Of a stretch of 64,000 nucleotides of DNA, positions 45,007-54,035 are shown one piece after another (within the stretch, counting starts at the first letter, position 1; each line of letters opens with the position of its first letter). The translations under genes and the position numbers were made by a program. Where the stretch lies: positions 310,001 through 374,000 of the forward strand of contig NZ_FRBS01000006.1 in assembly GCF_900142675.1 (NCBI RefSeq). The letters run 5' to 3'. The stretch is from Shouchella rhizosphaerae (lineage in GTDB: Bacteria; Bacillota; Bacilli; Bacillales; Bacillaceae_D). A model generated the notes under the pieces. The model did no database searches and was not told where the DNA came from. It saw only the letters and a program-made list of their open reading frames with translations.

Positions 45007-46056
45007 ATGGCACGAACAGTATTGACAGCAGAGATGGTGGAACAAGCTGTTTACGGCGGGGCGATCCTGGGCGGCGGCGGTGGCGGCTGGATTGCCCAAG
45101 GGCTTGAAAAAGGCCGTGCCGCTCTGGCGAAAGGCACAGTAGAGCTCATTAGCATTGATGAATTGAACGACGATGATGAAGCCGTATGCGTTTCCCTCGT
45201 CGGTGCACCAGCCGCCAAAGACCAGTATGTTGACGACAACCAATTGCTTATGACTGTTGAATTGTTGCAAAAAAATTATCCAGGCACCATTAAAGCGATT
45301 ATGACCAACGAAAATGGCGCAGCGACGACAGTCAATGGCTGGCTTCAAGCAGCATTGACTGGCCTGCCTGTTATTGACGCTCCTTGCAACGGCCGAGCAC
45401 ACCCTACCGGGGCGATGGGGGCGCTAAACTTGTCTGAGCAACAAGATTATGTATCGTACCAGGCAGCTGCTGGCGGGTTTGGCAGCCGTGCGATTAGCGG
45501 ATTTGTCTCCGGGACGCTTGACTATGTCGGAAATGTCATTCGCCGCATGTCGGTTGAGGCTGGTGGAATGGTGGGCGTTGCCCGCAACCCAGTCAGTGTC
45601 GCTTATGTAAAGGCTCACGGGGCAGTCGGCGGCATCTCAAAAGCGATGGAAATCGGCAAAGCTTTTTTAGCAGAAAAAGAAGGCAGCAGTAAAATTGAGG
45701 CTGTCACAGCAGCTTTACATGGCCGAGTGGTCAAAGTTGGCCATGTGAGCGGCTTTGAATTGAAAACAGAAGGCGGATTTGATGTCGGCCGTTTGGATGT
45801 TGACGGAATCGAACTAACATTTTGGAATGAATTTATGACATTAGAAGAAAACGGCGAACGGAAAGGCACTTTTCCTGATTTAATCATGACATTTGATGCC
45901 GATACGGGGCAGCCTGTCGTAAGCGCTGAAGTGAAAAACGGCCAAAAACTGGCGGTCATTTGCGTGCCGCAATCGGAGCTACTTCTTAGCTCCACAATGA
46001 AGAATGAACGGTTGCTACGCACGATTGAACCAGTTATTCAAAAGACAATCGTGTAA
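45007..46056 (+). CDS. DUF917 (S-methyl thiohydantoin desulfurase-like) protein
   Basis: A 349-residue soluble protein of the DUF917 family. Landmarks are the glycine-rich AILGGGGGGWIAQGLEKGR near the N-terminus, DAPCNGRAHPTGAMGAL in the middle and a beta-rich C-terminal domain (from about 265) with LPDLIMTFDADTGQPV-like sequence. The family name comes from a proposed action on thiohydantoins, and genes of this family often neighbour hydantoin or allantoin enzymes; a racemase-like gene is two genes upstream here. GGGGAGAGAG precedes the ATG. Function in this organism is unproven. Confidence 0.82.
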   Translation: MARTVLTAEMVEQAVYGGAILGGGGGGWIAQGLEKGRAALAKGTVELISIDELNDDDEAVCVSLVGAPAAKDQYVDDNQLLMTVELLQKNYPGTIKAIMTNENGAATTVNGWLQAALTGLPVIDAPCNGRAHPTGAMGALNLSEQQDYVSYQAAAGGFGSRAISGFVSGTLDYVGNVIRRMSVEAGGMVGVARNPVSVAYVKAHGAVGGISKAMEIGKAFLAEKEGSSKIEAVTAALHGRVVKVGHVSGFELKTEGGFDVGRLDVDGIELTFWNEFMTLEENGERKGTFPDLIMTFDADTGQPVVSAEVKNGQKLAVICVPQSELLLSSTMKNERLLRTIEPVIQKTIV

Positions 46057-46095
46057 AGGCATTTTACAAACATAGATACAAGGGAGAGAGCGAAG

Positions 46096-47034
46096 ATGTC
46101 ATTGACGTATACGATGCAAATAGTTGAAATGTTAGACGATCCTGCTATTAATGGCAAGAAAGTAGCGGCGTTGTTTAGCGGCTATACTTATGCAAAAGCA
46201 GAAACAACAACGGTGTCTGGTGAGCAAGGCTCGACTGATTTTGTGAAAATCGAGATCAAAGGCACAAACGGAAAACAATCTGGCGGAAATGCGCCGACTT
46301 TTGGAATCGTCGGCCGCCTTGGCGGGATTGGCGCTCGTCCAAGCCGGATTGGGCTTGTCTCTGACGCAGACGGCGCTGTTGCAGCAATTGCCGCTGCACT
46401 CAAGTTAGCGGAGATGGCTGAAAAAGGCGATCGCCTTCCTGGCGATGTGTTGATCACGACACATATTTGCCCCAATGCGCCAACGGTTCCACATGAGCCA
46501 GTTGATTTCATGGGTTCTCCTGTTGACATTTTGACAATGAACAAACATGAAGTGCTGCCGGAAATGGAAGCGATTCTTTCGATTGACACGACGAAAGGCA
46601 ATAAAATCATTAAACATAAAGGGGTCGCCATCTCGCCTACAGTCAAAGAAGGATATATTCTGAAGTTTAGCGATGACCTTTTGCGGATTATGGAAATGAC
46701 GACAGGCGACCTTCCGTCTACATTTGCGATTACGACACAGGACATTACGCCTTATGGCAATGATGTGTACCATATCAATTCCATTCTCCAACCTGCCGTT
46801 GCGACCAATGCGCCAGTTGTTGGTCTCGCCATTACAGCCACTTCTGCTGTACCTGGTTGTGGCACAGGCGCTAGCCATGAGGTTGACATTGCCCAAGCGG
46901 TGCGGTTTGCGATTGAGACAGCGAAGGAATATACGGCGGGAACCACGCGTTTCTACGATGAAAATGAATACGCTCGTTTGCAACAGTTGTATGGACCGAT
47001 GAACGTTCTGCAAACGATGGGGAAGGGCAAGTAA
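46096..47034 (+). CDS. DUF1177-family protein, copy 2
   Basis: A 312-residue homologue of the DUF1177 protein at 30.4-31.4 kb, collinear over its whole length. Both have GRLGGIGARP, TTHIC, MGSPVDILTMN, SIDTTKGN, TTQDITPYGN, VYHINSILQPAVAT and a Cys-Gly-rich segment (here PGCGTGASH). GGGAGAGAG lies upstream. It is one base from the AroM-like gene. Because both copies are coupled to peptide-type uptake systems of unrelated families (ABC and OPT), the protein probably acts on the imported substrate itself. No function is established. Confidence 0.85.
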   Translation: MSLTYTMQIVEMLDDPAINGKKVAALFSGYTYAKAETTTVSGEQGSTDFVKIEIKGTNGKQSGGNAPTFGIVGRLGGIGARPSRIGLVSDADGAVAAIAAALKLAEMAEKGDRLPGDVLITTHICPNAPTVPHEPVDFMGSPVDILTMNKHEVLPEMEAILSIDTTKGNKIIKHKGVAISPTVKEGYILKFSDDLLRIMEMTTGDLPSTFAITTQDITPYGNDVYHINSILQPAVATNAPVVGLAITATSAVPGCGTGASHEVDIAQAVRFAIETAKEYTAGTTRFYDENEYARLQQLYGPMNVLQTMGKGK

Positions 47035-47035
47035 C

Positions 47036-47689
47036 ATGAAAAAAATAGCGCTTGTCACAATTGGACAGTCGCCGCGCGTGGACATGACCCCAGAAATGCG
47101 CCCCTTTCTTGGCGCTGACGTCGAGTTTGTGGAAGCAGGCGCTCTTGATTCTTTATCAACTGAGCAAATAAAAGCGCTCGCTCCCGATCCTGATGAGCAG
47201 ACGTATGTCTCACGCCTCAGGAACGGGGACAGTGCTAAACTTTCTAAGCGGAAGTTGCTTCCACATTTGCAAGCGGAATTGCAAAAAGTCGAGAAGCTCG
47301 TCTCAAGCTCGATCATTGTCTGCACCGGCCACTTCCCAACGATTCAACATGAAAAGCCGCTGTTGTTTCCTGACAAAATCCTCTGCCATTTTGTCCAAGC
47401 CGTTATCGGTGACGGGACACTTGGCGCGATTGTGCCTTTAGAAGAACAAATACAACAGCTTGCCGGCAAATGGGGCGAACTCCCTCTTGTTTCAGAAGCG
47501 GCTACGCCTTACGCGTCGTCTGATATTGAAGGAGCGGCCGCAGCTCTAAAACAACAAGGTGCTACGTTGCTCGTCCTCGACTGCATGGGGTATACAAATG
47601 CCCATAAACAGCGGGCTCAAGCGGCGACGGGGCTGCCTGTAATTCTTGCCCGCAGTGCAGTCGCACGGGCAGCGGCAGAGCTGGCATGA
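47036..47689 (+). CDS. AroM-family protein
   Basis: A 217-residue protein of the AroM family, distantly related to the Asp/Glu racemase fold. It has the family opening KIALVTIGQSPRVDMTPEM, a first cysteine motif IIVCTGHFP and a second LVLDCMGYTNAHK, the two positions where racemases carry catalytic cysteines. The enzyme activity of AroM proteins is not known. It starts one base after the DUF1177 stop, so the two are coupled. Its presence gives this operon two racemase-fold proteins. Confidence 0.85.
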   Translation: MKKIALVTIGQSPRVDMTPEMRPFLGADVEFVEAGALDSLSTEQIKALAPDPDEQTYVSRLRNGDSAKLSKRKLLPHLQAELQKVEKLVSSSIIVCTGHFPTIQHEKPLLFPDKILCHFVQAVIGDGTLGAIVPLEEQIQQLAGKWGELPLVSEAATPYASSDIEGAAAALKQQGATLLVLDCMGYTNAHKQRAQAATGLPVILARSAVARAAAELA

Positions 47690-47761
47690 GCGTCTGATTG
47701 AAAAGCTATCGAATTTCGCCTATTCGCTTTATACTGTATGGAAAGGAAAGGGGGACTGGAA

Positions 47762-48712
47762 ATGGAATTTAAACAGATTGTCAGTAATATGATGGTACAA
47801 AATGTAAACGCATTAGGGGACGAGCATGTTGTTGTTCTTGCTGATTTAGAGAAAGAAGAAATTGGCCGGCGCGTGTTTGACTCTTTATGTGATCTCGGCT
47901 ACGCTACTGACTTTGTGTTAATGCAAACACGGAGCCGTTCAGGGGAAGAGCCGCCGTCCACAGTCGCCGACATGATGAAAGCAGCGGACATTTGTTTTTG
48001 CATTTGCCAACATTCCTTAACACATACAAGCGCTCGAAAAGCGGCAAGTAGCCAAGGAACCAAAGTGCTGACAATGCCAGGGATCACGATGGACATGTTC
48101 ACCGAAGGGGCAATGAAAGCAGACTACACGAAAGTGGTTGCTCTGACGGAATCATTTACAGCACGCCTCAATAAAATTGATTCGGCTGTGATTAAGACAG
48201 GTCCAAATGGCGAATATGAACTGTTCCTAAATCTTAACGGACGCAACGGCATTAGCAGCACAGGCGTATTTCCAGGACAAGGGGCGTCAGGCAACTTGCC
48301 TTCCGGAGAAAGCTATATTGCCCCGCAAATTGAAGGCTCATACGGCCAATTGTGGGTGGACGGCTCGATCGCTGGCATTGGCAAACTGTCAGAGCCAACA
48401 TTGCTTACAGTGAAAGATGGACGGCTTACGAGCGCCAGTGGGACAGAAGGGGCTAAGTTGTTAGAATTGCTAGGTGACGGCGACGGACGTTACATAGCCG
48501 AATTTGGCATCGGCACAAATGAAGCTGCCCGCGTAACTGGCAATATCCTTGAAGATGAAAAAGCATACGGTACGATTCACATTGCCTTTGGCTCAAGTAA
48601 AACATTCGGCGGCACAATCGAAGCCGGTGTCCACTTGGACTGTGTGACTCTTTCACCAAGTGTTTGGCTTGGAGACGAGCATGTGTTGGAAAAGGGAAAA
48701 ATGGTGCAATGA
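47762..48712 (+). CDS. Short M29 (AmpS/T-like) metallopeptidase homologue
   Basis: A 316-residue protein whose C-terminal half carries the M29 metal-ligand pattern: E in EFGIGTNE, E in LEDEKAYG, H in TIHIAFGSSKTFGG and H-x-D in GVHLDC. Classical AmpS/AmpT aminopeptidases are about 410 residues, so the N-terminal domain is shortened; the relative NicX is a dioxygenase rather than a peptidase. ATG 47762 follows AAAGGGGG by eight bases. Last gene of the cluster before a strong terminator. Metal-dependent cleavage of a peptide or hydantoin-derived compound is a fair guess. Confidence 0.78.
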   Translation: MEFKQIVSNMMVQNVNALGDEHVVVLADLEKEEIGRRVFDSLCDLGYATDFVLMQTRSRSGEEPPSTVADMMKAADICFCICQHSLTHTSARKAASSQGTKVLTMPGITMDMFTEGAMKADYTKVVALTESFTARLNKIDSAVIKTGPNGEYELFLNLNGRNGISSTGVFPGQGASGNLPSGESYIAPQIEGSYGQLWVDGSIAGIGKLSEPTLLTVKDGRLTSASGTEGAKLLELLGDGDGRYIAEFGIGTNEAARVTGNILEDEKAYGTIHIAFGSSKTFGGTIEAGVHLDCVTLSPSVWLGDEHVLEKGKMVQ

Positions 48713-48717
48713 AGGAA

Positions 48718-48752
48718 AAGCTTCTGCCTGGAGACAGGGAGGAGCTTTTTTT
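48718..48752 (+). terminator. Rho-independent terminator of the OPT/DUF1177 cluster
   Basis: AAGCTTCTGCCTG pairs with CAGGGAGGAGCTT (loop of 4, two mismatches or wobbles), followed by seven T. Confidence 0.88.
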
Positions 48753-48887
48753 GTTAGGCAGGAGGGGACAATACCCCTAAAAAATGGTAAACTGAGAAAA
48801 AGCGAAGGGAATTCCTTTGCAAGTTCAGTACAGCACTCCAATATGATCTGTGTAGAGTATATGACGGACATAACGAGGGGCCAACAA

Positions 48888-50099
48888 ATGGAGAATACAT
48901 TTGCAAATCAACATAATCGGTTATTGCTTTCAGGCTTTTTAAGTTTAGCAGTGGTTATGGGGATAGGAAGGTTTTCGTATACACCGATCTTTCCCTATAT
49001 GGAATTGGACCAATTGCTGACTCCTTTTTCTGCAGGGCTGTTAGCAACATTTAATTACATAGGCTATTTTTTAGGGGCATTAGGGGCTAGATATGTACCA
49101 CGAAGCGACAAGTGGCTATACATTGGGCTAGGTGTCAATATTGGAACGACATTATTAATGGGCTTACTGGATAATTATATGATCTGGTCTATATGGCGGT
49201 TGCTTTCAGGCATGACGAGTGGCATGGTATTTGTCATTGTCTCTAACTTGATTTTATCTCGATTAAACCAAACCGGCAAAATGTATTATTCTGGCTTCCT
49301 ATATGGAGGGGTAGGGTTTGGGATATGCGTTTCAGGAGCAGCGATCCCAACCATCCAATCCAATTATGGCTGGGAAGGCACATGGATCAGTTTAGGACTT
49401 CTCAGTGGCGTCTTTATGGTTGCGATCATGCTGGGGATGTGGAAGCAAGGGACAAGCCCGGGACCAGCTTCTCTAAGTGGCCAAATACGAAAAAATAGGC
49501 ATCCGGAAGTCGTGCAAAATCCAAAAAAAGCAAAGTATGCTTTATATATTTCGTACACAGGTGAAGGGTTTGGCTATATTATCTTTGGTACGTTTATAAC
49601 GGCTATGTTGGTCAAAAATCCATCTTTTGCGTTTGAATCCTCTTATGTGTGGGCGATCGTAGGCGTTGGCGCCATTCCATCCTGCCTTTTCTGGTCTTGG
49701 CTTGGAACAAGGCTGTCTCCGGTTCGTGCGCTTAAATGGGCGTATATGATGCAAATCATTAGTATTTTAATACCAGTGTTTACAGACCACTTGCTGCTGA
49801 CATTGCTTTCGGCGTTAGGATTCGGTGCTACGTTTATGGGGATTACGACGCTTACCCTCACTCTTGCGAAATCATTAGAGGCGGCAGGGCCCAATTTAGT
49901 AAGTGGGTTAACGGCAGCCTACGCGATTGGTCAATTATTAGGACCGGTTGTCGCTGGAACAATTATTTCCGTAAATGACTTTACCATTCCATTTATGATT
50001 TCAGCAGTTGTGCTTGTAGCTGCTTTGATCACCATAAATTCCATAAAGGAACGGAAAGGAGATGCGTCAAATGCCGTACGTAAACATCAAAGTTACTAA
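48888..50099 (+). CDS. MFS transporter, YbfB/YjiJ family
   Basis: A 403-residue 12-helix major facilitator. The N-terminus (LSLAVVMGIGRFSYTPIFPYM) and SGMTSGMVFVIVSNLILSRL are characteristic of the YbfB/YjiJ group; substrate unknown. ATG 48888 is preceded by GAGGGG at seven bases; the longer frame upstream lacks signals and crosses a terminator. It overlaps the tautomerase gene by 29 bp, implying a shared substrate, perhaps an aromatic or carboxylic acid. Confidence 0.88.
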   Translation: MENTFANQHNRLLLSGFLSLAVVMGIGRFSYTPIFPYMELDQLLTPFSAGLLATFNYIGYFLGALGARYVPRSDKWLYIGLGVNIGTTLLMGLLDNYMIWSIWRLLSGMTSGMVFVIVSNLILSRLNQTGKMYYSGFLYGGVGFGICVSGAAIPTIQSNYGWEGTWISLGLLSGVFMVAIMLGMWKQGTSPGPASLSGQIRKNRHPEVVQNPKKAKYALYISYTGEGFGYIIFGTFITAMLVKNPSFAFESSYVWAIVGVGAIPSCLFWSWLGTRLSPVRALKWAYMMQIISILIPVFTDHLLLTLLSALGFGATFMGITTLTLTLAKSLEAAGPNLVSGLTAAYAIGQLLGPVVAGTIISVNDFTIPFMISAVVLVAALITINSIKERKGDASNAVRKHQSY

Positions 50100-50280
50100 A
50101 GAAAATGGAGGTCTGACAAAAGAGGAAAAGCTGACTTTAATTAAAGGTGTAACCAATTTATTGGCCGAAACATTAAACAAAAATCCGGCTTCAACCGTAG
50201 TGGTCATTGATGAAATTGACATGGATAATTATGGACTTGGAGCTGAGCAAATCTCTGATCGAAGAAAAGCAGGAAAATAA
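50071..50280 (+). CDS. 4-oxalocrotonate tautomerase-family protein
   Basis: A 69-residue small tautomerase. Pro2 (MPYVNIKVTKENGG) is the catalytic base after removal of Met1, and the VVVIDEIDMDNYGLG core is typical. ATG 50071 has AAAGGAG nine bases upstream, inside the end of the MFS gene. Family members isomerise 2-hydroxymuconate-like dienols and are often hexamers. The role here is presumably in breakdown of the compound carried by the MFS protein. Confidence 0.9.
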   Translation: MPYVNIKVTKENGGLTKEEKLTLIKGVTNLLAETLNKNPASTVVVIDEIDMDNYGLGAEQISDRRKAGK

Positions 50281-50307
50281 AAGAGAGCATGGGATTTCTA
50301 ATTAGCC

Positions 50308-50352
50308 ATCTCCCTAAAAGGAAGCAGAACGACGGCCTTTAGGGAGATTTTT
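50308..50352 (+). terminator. Rho-independent terminator after the tautomerase gene
   Basis: ATCTCCCTAAAAGG pairs with CCTTTAGGGAGAT (one bulge), followed by TTTTTTG. Confidence 0.9.
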
Positions 50353-50486
50353 TGTTTTTTGTTTGGAGAGAGTTTATAGGGGAATAGTCAAAAATGTTCA
50401 ATTGTCAAATGTAAAGGCTTTAAGGGCGCTTTTTTGCTATACTCATACTGGCATGTTGATTAAATGATTCTATTAAGGGGGCTGGC

Positions 50487-51662
50487 ATGAAAAATAGACG
50501 ACGATCGTTACTTGAAGTACTACTTATTTCCACAAAGCTGGGCCTCACTTCTTTTGGCGGTCCCATTGCCCACTTAGGCTATTTTCACGAAGAATATGTA
50601 AGAAGACGAAAATGGCTTGATGAAGAACGGTATGCGGATCTCGTTGCATTATGCCAGTTTCTTCCTGGACCGGCAAGCAGTCAAGTAGGGATAGGGATTG
50701 GCATTATCCGCGCAGGTGCATTAGGAGGAATGGTTTCATTTATTGGTTTTACTCTTCCTTCAGTCCTTGCCTTAATTGGATTTGCGTTGTTCGTCGGCAA
50801 GTTTGGCGTTGGCGAAATGGGCCTTATTCACGGGCTGAAAATCGTTGCTGTAGCGGTGGTGGCACATGCGATTCTCGGCATGGCGAAAAACTTGACTCCT
50901 GACTTGCGCCGCAAAACGATTTGTTTGTTTGCTTTGCTTGCCGTTTTGCTTGTGCCCTATGCATTTGTGCAAGTGGCCGTTATTTTGCTGGCAGGTTTGC
51001 TCGGCTATTTTATATTTGCAAAAGAGGGTAACACGAACCACGATCGTTCCGTTGCCTTTCCGTTATCGAAAACAATTGGAGTCGTGTCCCTTTCCTTGTT
51101 TTTCATTTTGCTTGTTGGTTTGCCCATGTTGGCAACGGCAATGCCCTCTCAATGGCTAGCCATGGTTGATTCGTTTTACCGGGCAGGTTCTTTCGTGTTT
51201 GGCGGTGGCCATGTCGTCTTGCCACTATTGGAGGGGGAGTTTGTTCCAACTGGTTACATAGGCGAGGAAGCGTTTTTGGCTGGCTATGGGGCTGCCCAAG
51301 CTGTGCCAGGACCGTTGTTTACATTTGCCGCTTACTTGGGGGCAGTCATGGACGGATGGGCAGGAGGATTGTTGGCGACAGCAGCGATTTTCTTGCCTGC
51401 GTTTTTGCTTATATATGGCACACTGCCTTTTTGGAGCGCATTACGGGAAAACGCGAAAATGAAGGCGGCGTTAATGGGAGCGAATGCTGGGGTTGTCGGT
51501 CTATTAATTGCAGCATTTTATACACCGATTTGGACAAGTACGATCAAACATCCCACTGACTTTGCCTTAGCCGCTGTGTTGTTTTCTATGCTCGCTTATT
51601 GGAAATGGCCGCCATGGGTCGTTGTTGTTGTCGGGGCAGGATGTGGCTTGCTGTTTTTCTGA
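50487..51662 (+). CDS. chrA: Chromate transporter, two-domain ChrA
   Basis: A 391-residue membrane protein of the CHR family in the long form: two homologous halves. The first has TKLGLTSFGGPIAHLGYF and LCQFLPGPASSQVG; the second has AGSFVFGGGHVVLPLLEGEF and AAQAVPGPLFTFAAYLG. Such proteins export chromate or act on sulfate-like anions. AAGGGGG precedes the ATG. It is monocistronic; no chromate regulator (ChrI-like) lies beside it, so the physiological substrate is not certain. Confidence 0.92.
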   Translation: MKNRRRSLLEVLLISTKLGLTSFGGPIAHLGYFHEEYVRRRKWLDEERYADLVALCQFLPGPASSQVGIGIGIIRAGALGGMVSFIGFTLPSVLALIGFALFVGKFGVGEMGLIHGLKIVAVAVVAHAILGMAKNLTPDLRRKTICLFALLAVLLVPYAFVQVAVILLAGLLGYFIFAKEGNTNHDRSVAFPLSKTIGVVSLSLFFILLVGLPMLATAMPSQWLAMVDSFYRAGSFVFGGGHVVLPLLEGEFVPTGYIGEEAFLAGYGAAQAVPGPLFTFAAYLGAVMDGWAGGLLATAAIFLPAFLLIYGTLPFWSALRENAKMKAALMGANAGVVGLLIAAFYTPIWTSTIKHPTDFALAAVLFSMLAYWKWPPWVVVVVGAGCGLLFF

Positions 51663-51954
51663 GCAGTTTGCTATTAATTGAATTGCTCGTTTTTGTTAAA
51701 TCGCCCATGTTCATTCATTTTAGGCGTCAACTCCTGTTTACAGCAAGGTGAAGCGCCAGGAACAAGATGGCTTTAAGGATTGGAAAAAACGGTGACGAGC
51801 AGGCAGTAGAAAAGGCCCTTGGTTATGAGACGAATGTTCGGCCACAAGTGGGGCATGCTACAAACATGAATCTGAAAATCATCGCAAATGTTTAAATCGG
51901 TCGATATCAGGAAATGGTGTAGTACGGCATAAAAAATCGAGGAGGTTTTTCTAC
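51663..51954. other. Intergenic region between chrA and thiamine-binding protein gene
   Basis: About 290 bp with no hairpin strong enough to be a terminator. An ATG-initiated 42-codon frame at 51767-51895 has only a weak AGGAA ahead of it and no recognisable product. No TPP riboswitch blocks were seen. Confidence 0.4.
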
Positions 51955-52236
51955 ATGGCCACGATGCTAGCGGGCATTCAGCTTATACCAAATGGCAAAG
52001 AAGACCACACAGGAGGCATTGCCAATAAAGTGATTGACGTCATTGAACAGTCTGGTTTGCGGCACCGGGTTGGCCCGCTTGAAACGGTAGTTGAAGGAGA
52101 CTTCGATTCCTTAATGGCATTGTTGCGCGATGTTCACCAACAAGCCGTCCAAGCAGGAGCTGAAGAAGTTCTAACCAACGTCAAAATGCATTACCGTACA
52201 AGCGGCGTCTCACTCGAAGATAAACAATCAACCTAA
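51955..52236 (+). CDS. MTH1187/YkoF-like thiamine-binding protein
   Basis: A 93-residue ferredoxin-like-fold protein of the UPF0045/thiamine_BP family (MLAGIQLIPNGKEDHTGGI, GPLETVVEGDFDSLMALLRDVHQQA). Members bind thiamine or its pyrimidine in the cytoplasm. GAGGAGG is upstream of the ATG. It is alone between chrA and the convergent acyl-CoA synthetase, so the context does not refine its role. Confidence 0.85.
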   Translation: MATMLAGIQLIPNGKEDHTGGIANKVIDVIEQSGLRHRVGPLETVVEGDFDSLMALLRDVHQQAVQAGAEEVLTNVKMHYRTSGVSLEDKQST

Positions 52237-52324
52237 TTGGGTTGATCGATTTGGCAGTCGAGGGAAGACGAAATATAACGGGATGAGAATCCAGGCGACG
52301 TTTACGAGCGTTTATCTACAGACT

Positions 52325-52353
52325 GAAAGCTTCCGACAAATGGCGGAAGCTTT
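52325..52353. terminator. Hairpin between convergent genes
   Basis: GAAAGCTTCCG pairs perfectly with CGGAAGCTTTC (loop of 7). T-tracts are short on both sides, but the position between convergent genes suggests a bidirectional terminator. Confidence 0.75.
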
Positions 52354-52397
52354 CACCTTGACAGGTCTATAAACCTAGGTATGACATCGCAAACTGC

Positions 52398-54035
52398 TCA
52401 AGCATTTTCTTCTTGTTTTTCTTTTTGTTCACGTAGCTTAAATTTCTGTACTTTCCCTGAAGCCGTCATTGGAAAATGGTCAACAAATTCAACGACTTGT
52501 GGAATTTTAAAATGGGCAATTTGCCCTTTACAATAGTCTTGGACTTCGGCTGCTGTCAGAGAGTGGTCTGCCTTGAGGCGAATCCAAGCAGACACGATTT
52601 CCCCGTATTTAGGATCAGGCAAGCCTACGACTTGAACATCTAAAATGGATGGATGTGTATATAAAAATTCCTCTATTTCACGTGGATAAATGTTTTCCCC
52701 ACCACGGATAATCATGTCTTTTAAGCGGCCCGTAATTTTGCAATAGCCATCTTCATCCATAATCGCAAGGTCGCCTGTATGAAGCCAGCCATCCCCAGTT
52801 AACACTTTGGCTGTTTCTTCAGGCTGTTTGTAATAGCCTTTCATGACATGATAACCCCTGGTTAGCAGTTCCCCTTGAACGCCTGCAGCTACTTCTTCCT
52901 GTGTATCAGGGTCGACAATCTTCACCTCAACATTTGGCAAAGCTCGCCCAACCGTGTCTGTCCGCCGTTCTAGCGAATCATCGACGCGTGTTTGCGTTAT
53001 GACAGGAGAAGATTCCGTTTGGCCATAGGCAATGGTAATCTCGGTGATGCCCATTTTCTCAATCACATCTTTCATCACTTCAACAGGGCAGTTTGAACCT
53101 GCCATTATGCCAGTACGCAATGAAGAAAGGTCATACGTATCGAATGTCGGCAAGTTCAGCTCGGCAATAAACATTGTTGGTACGCCATGAAGCGCTGTGC
53201 ACTTTTCAGCTTGGACTGTATGCAAAACTTTCTCTGGATGGAATTCTTCTACAGGCACCATTGTCGCTGCAACGCTAACGCAGGCCAGTGTCCCAAGGAC
53301 GCAGCCAAAACAGTGGAAAAATGGTACAGGTATACAGAGGCGGTCTTGCTGAGAAAGTTCCATGCAAGCAGCGATATTGCTTGCGTTATGGATTAAATTG
53401 CGATGTGTCAGCATGACGCCTTTAGGAAAGCCTGTTGTGCCAGAAGTGTACTGCATATTAATGGCATCATCGACATCCAGCTCACTCATTAAGCGGTCAA
53501 GGGCGGCATCGGTTACTTGGTCGCCCATTTTGACAATATCGTCATAAAGCCACATGCCAGGCTTGCGTTCTTTTCCTAAGTAAACAATATGCTTAAGATA
53601 TGGAAATTCAGCTGATTCTAGTTTTCCAGGTTCGGCCGTCTGTAGTTCAGGAATTAGCCGGTAAAGCATTTCTAAATAGGAAGTCCCTTTATATCCTTCC
53701 ATGACGAGCAATGTGGTCGTATCCGATTGTTTTAACAAGTAAGCAAGCTCAGATTGCTGATAATTCGTATTGACGGTAACAAGGACAGCCCCCATCTTCC
53801 CTGTAGCAAACTGAGTGGTCACCCATTCTGGACAATTTGTCGCCCAAACGGCCATATGCTCCCCACGTTGGATGCCTAATTGCATAAACCCTTTTGCTAA
53901 CTGTCTACACGAGTGATTAAAGTCTTTGTAGGAAAGGCGTAAATGACGGTCAGGATAAACTAGCGCTTCGGTCGAAGGGGACTCCTCAGCCATTCTTTCT
54001 AATAAACTTCCGATTGTCTCTTCTCTCATTAACAT
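52398..54035 (-). CDS. AMP-forming acyl-CoA synthetase
   Basis: A 545-residue adenylate-forming ligase that activates fatty or other carboxylic acids to CoA thioesters. It has the P-loop [29 protein letters not shown], the [20 protein letters not shown] hinge and the C-terminal catalytic lysine region ([12 protein letters not shown]). The ATG at 54035 follows AAGGAGGG; an in-frame start six codons upstream overlaps that site. Most like medium/long-chain synthetases of the AcsF2/FadD group. Single gene, no other beta-oxidation genes adjacent. Confidence 0.92.
   Translation of the reverse strand: MLMREETIGSLLERMAEESPSTEALVYPDRHLRLSYKDFNHSCRQLAKGFMQLGIQRGEHMAVWATNCPEWVTTQFATGKMGAVLVTVNTNYQQSELAYLLKQSDTTTLLVMEGYKGTSYLEMLYRLIPELQTAEPGKLESAEFPYLKHIVYLGKERKPGMWLYDDIVKMGDQVTDAALDRLMSELDVDDAINMQYTSGTTGFPKGVMLTHRNLIHNASNIAACMELSQQDRLCIPVPFFHCFGCVLGTLACVSVAATMVPVEEFHPEKVLHTVQAEKCTALHGVPTMFIAELNLPTFDTYDLSSLRTGIMAGSNCPVEVMKDVIEKMGITEITIAYGQTESSPVITQTRVDDSLERRTDTVGRALPNVEVKIVDPDTQEEVAAGVQGELLTRGYHVMKGYYKQPEETAKVLTGDGWLHTGDLAIMDEDGYCKITGRLKDMIIRGGENIYPREIEEFLYTHPSILDVQVVGLPDPKYGEIVSAWIRLKADHSLTAAEVQDYCKGQIAHFKIPQVVEFVDHFPMTASGKVQKFKLREQKEKQEENA

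Noticed and set aside
46405-47325. 306-codon antisense frame opposite DUF1177 copy 2 and the AroM gene.
   Set aside because: Cys/Arg/His-rich shadow of two genes with clear ribosome binding sites; no promoter or family match.
48660-48887. Upstream extension of the MFS transporter frame.
   Set aside because: It overlaps the previous gene and a rho-independent terminator, and the real start at 48888 has GAGGGG at ideal spacing.
51767-51895. A 42-codon ATG frame between chrA and the thiamine-binding protein gene.
   Set aside because: Weak ribosome binding site, no promoter or homology, ordinary intergenic composition; kept only as a remark.
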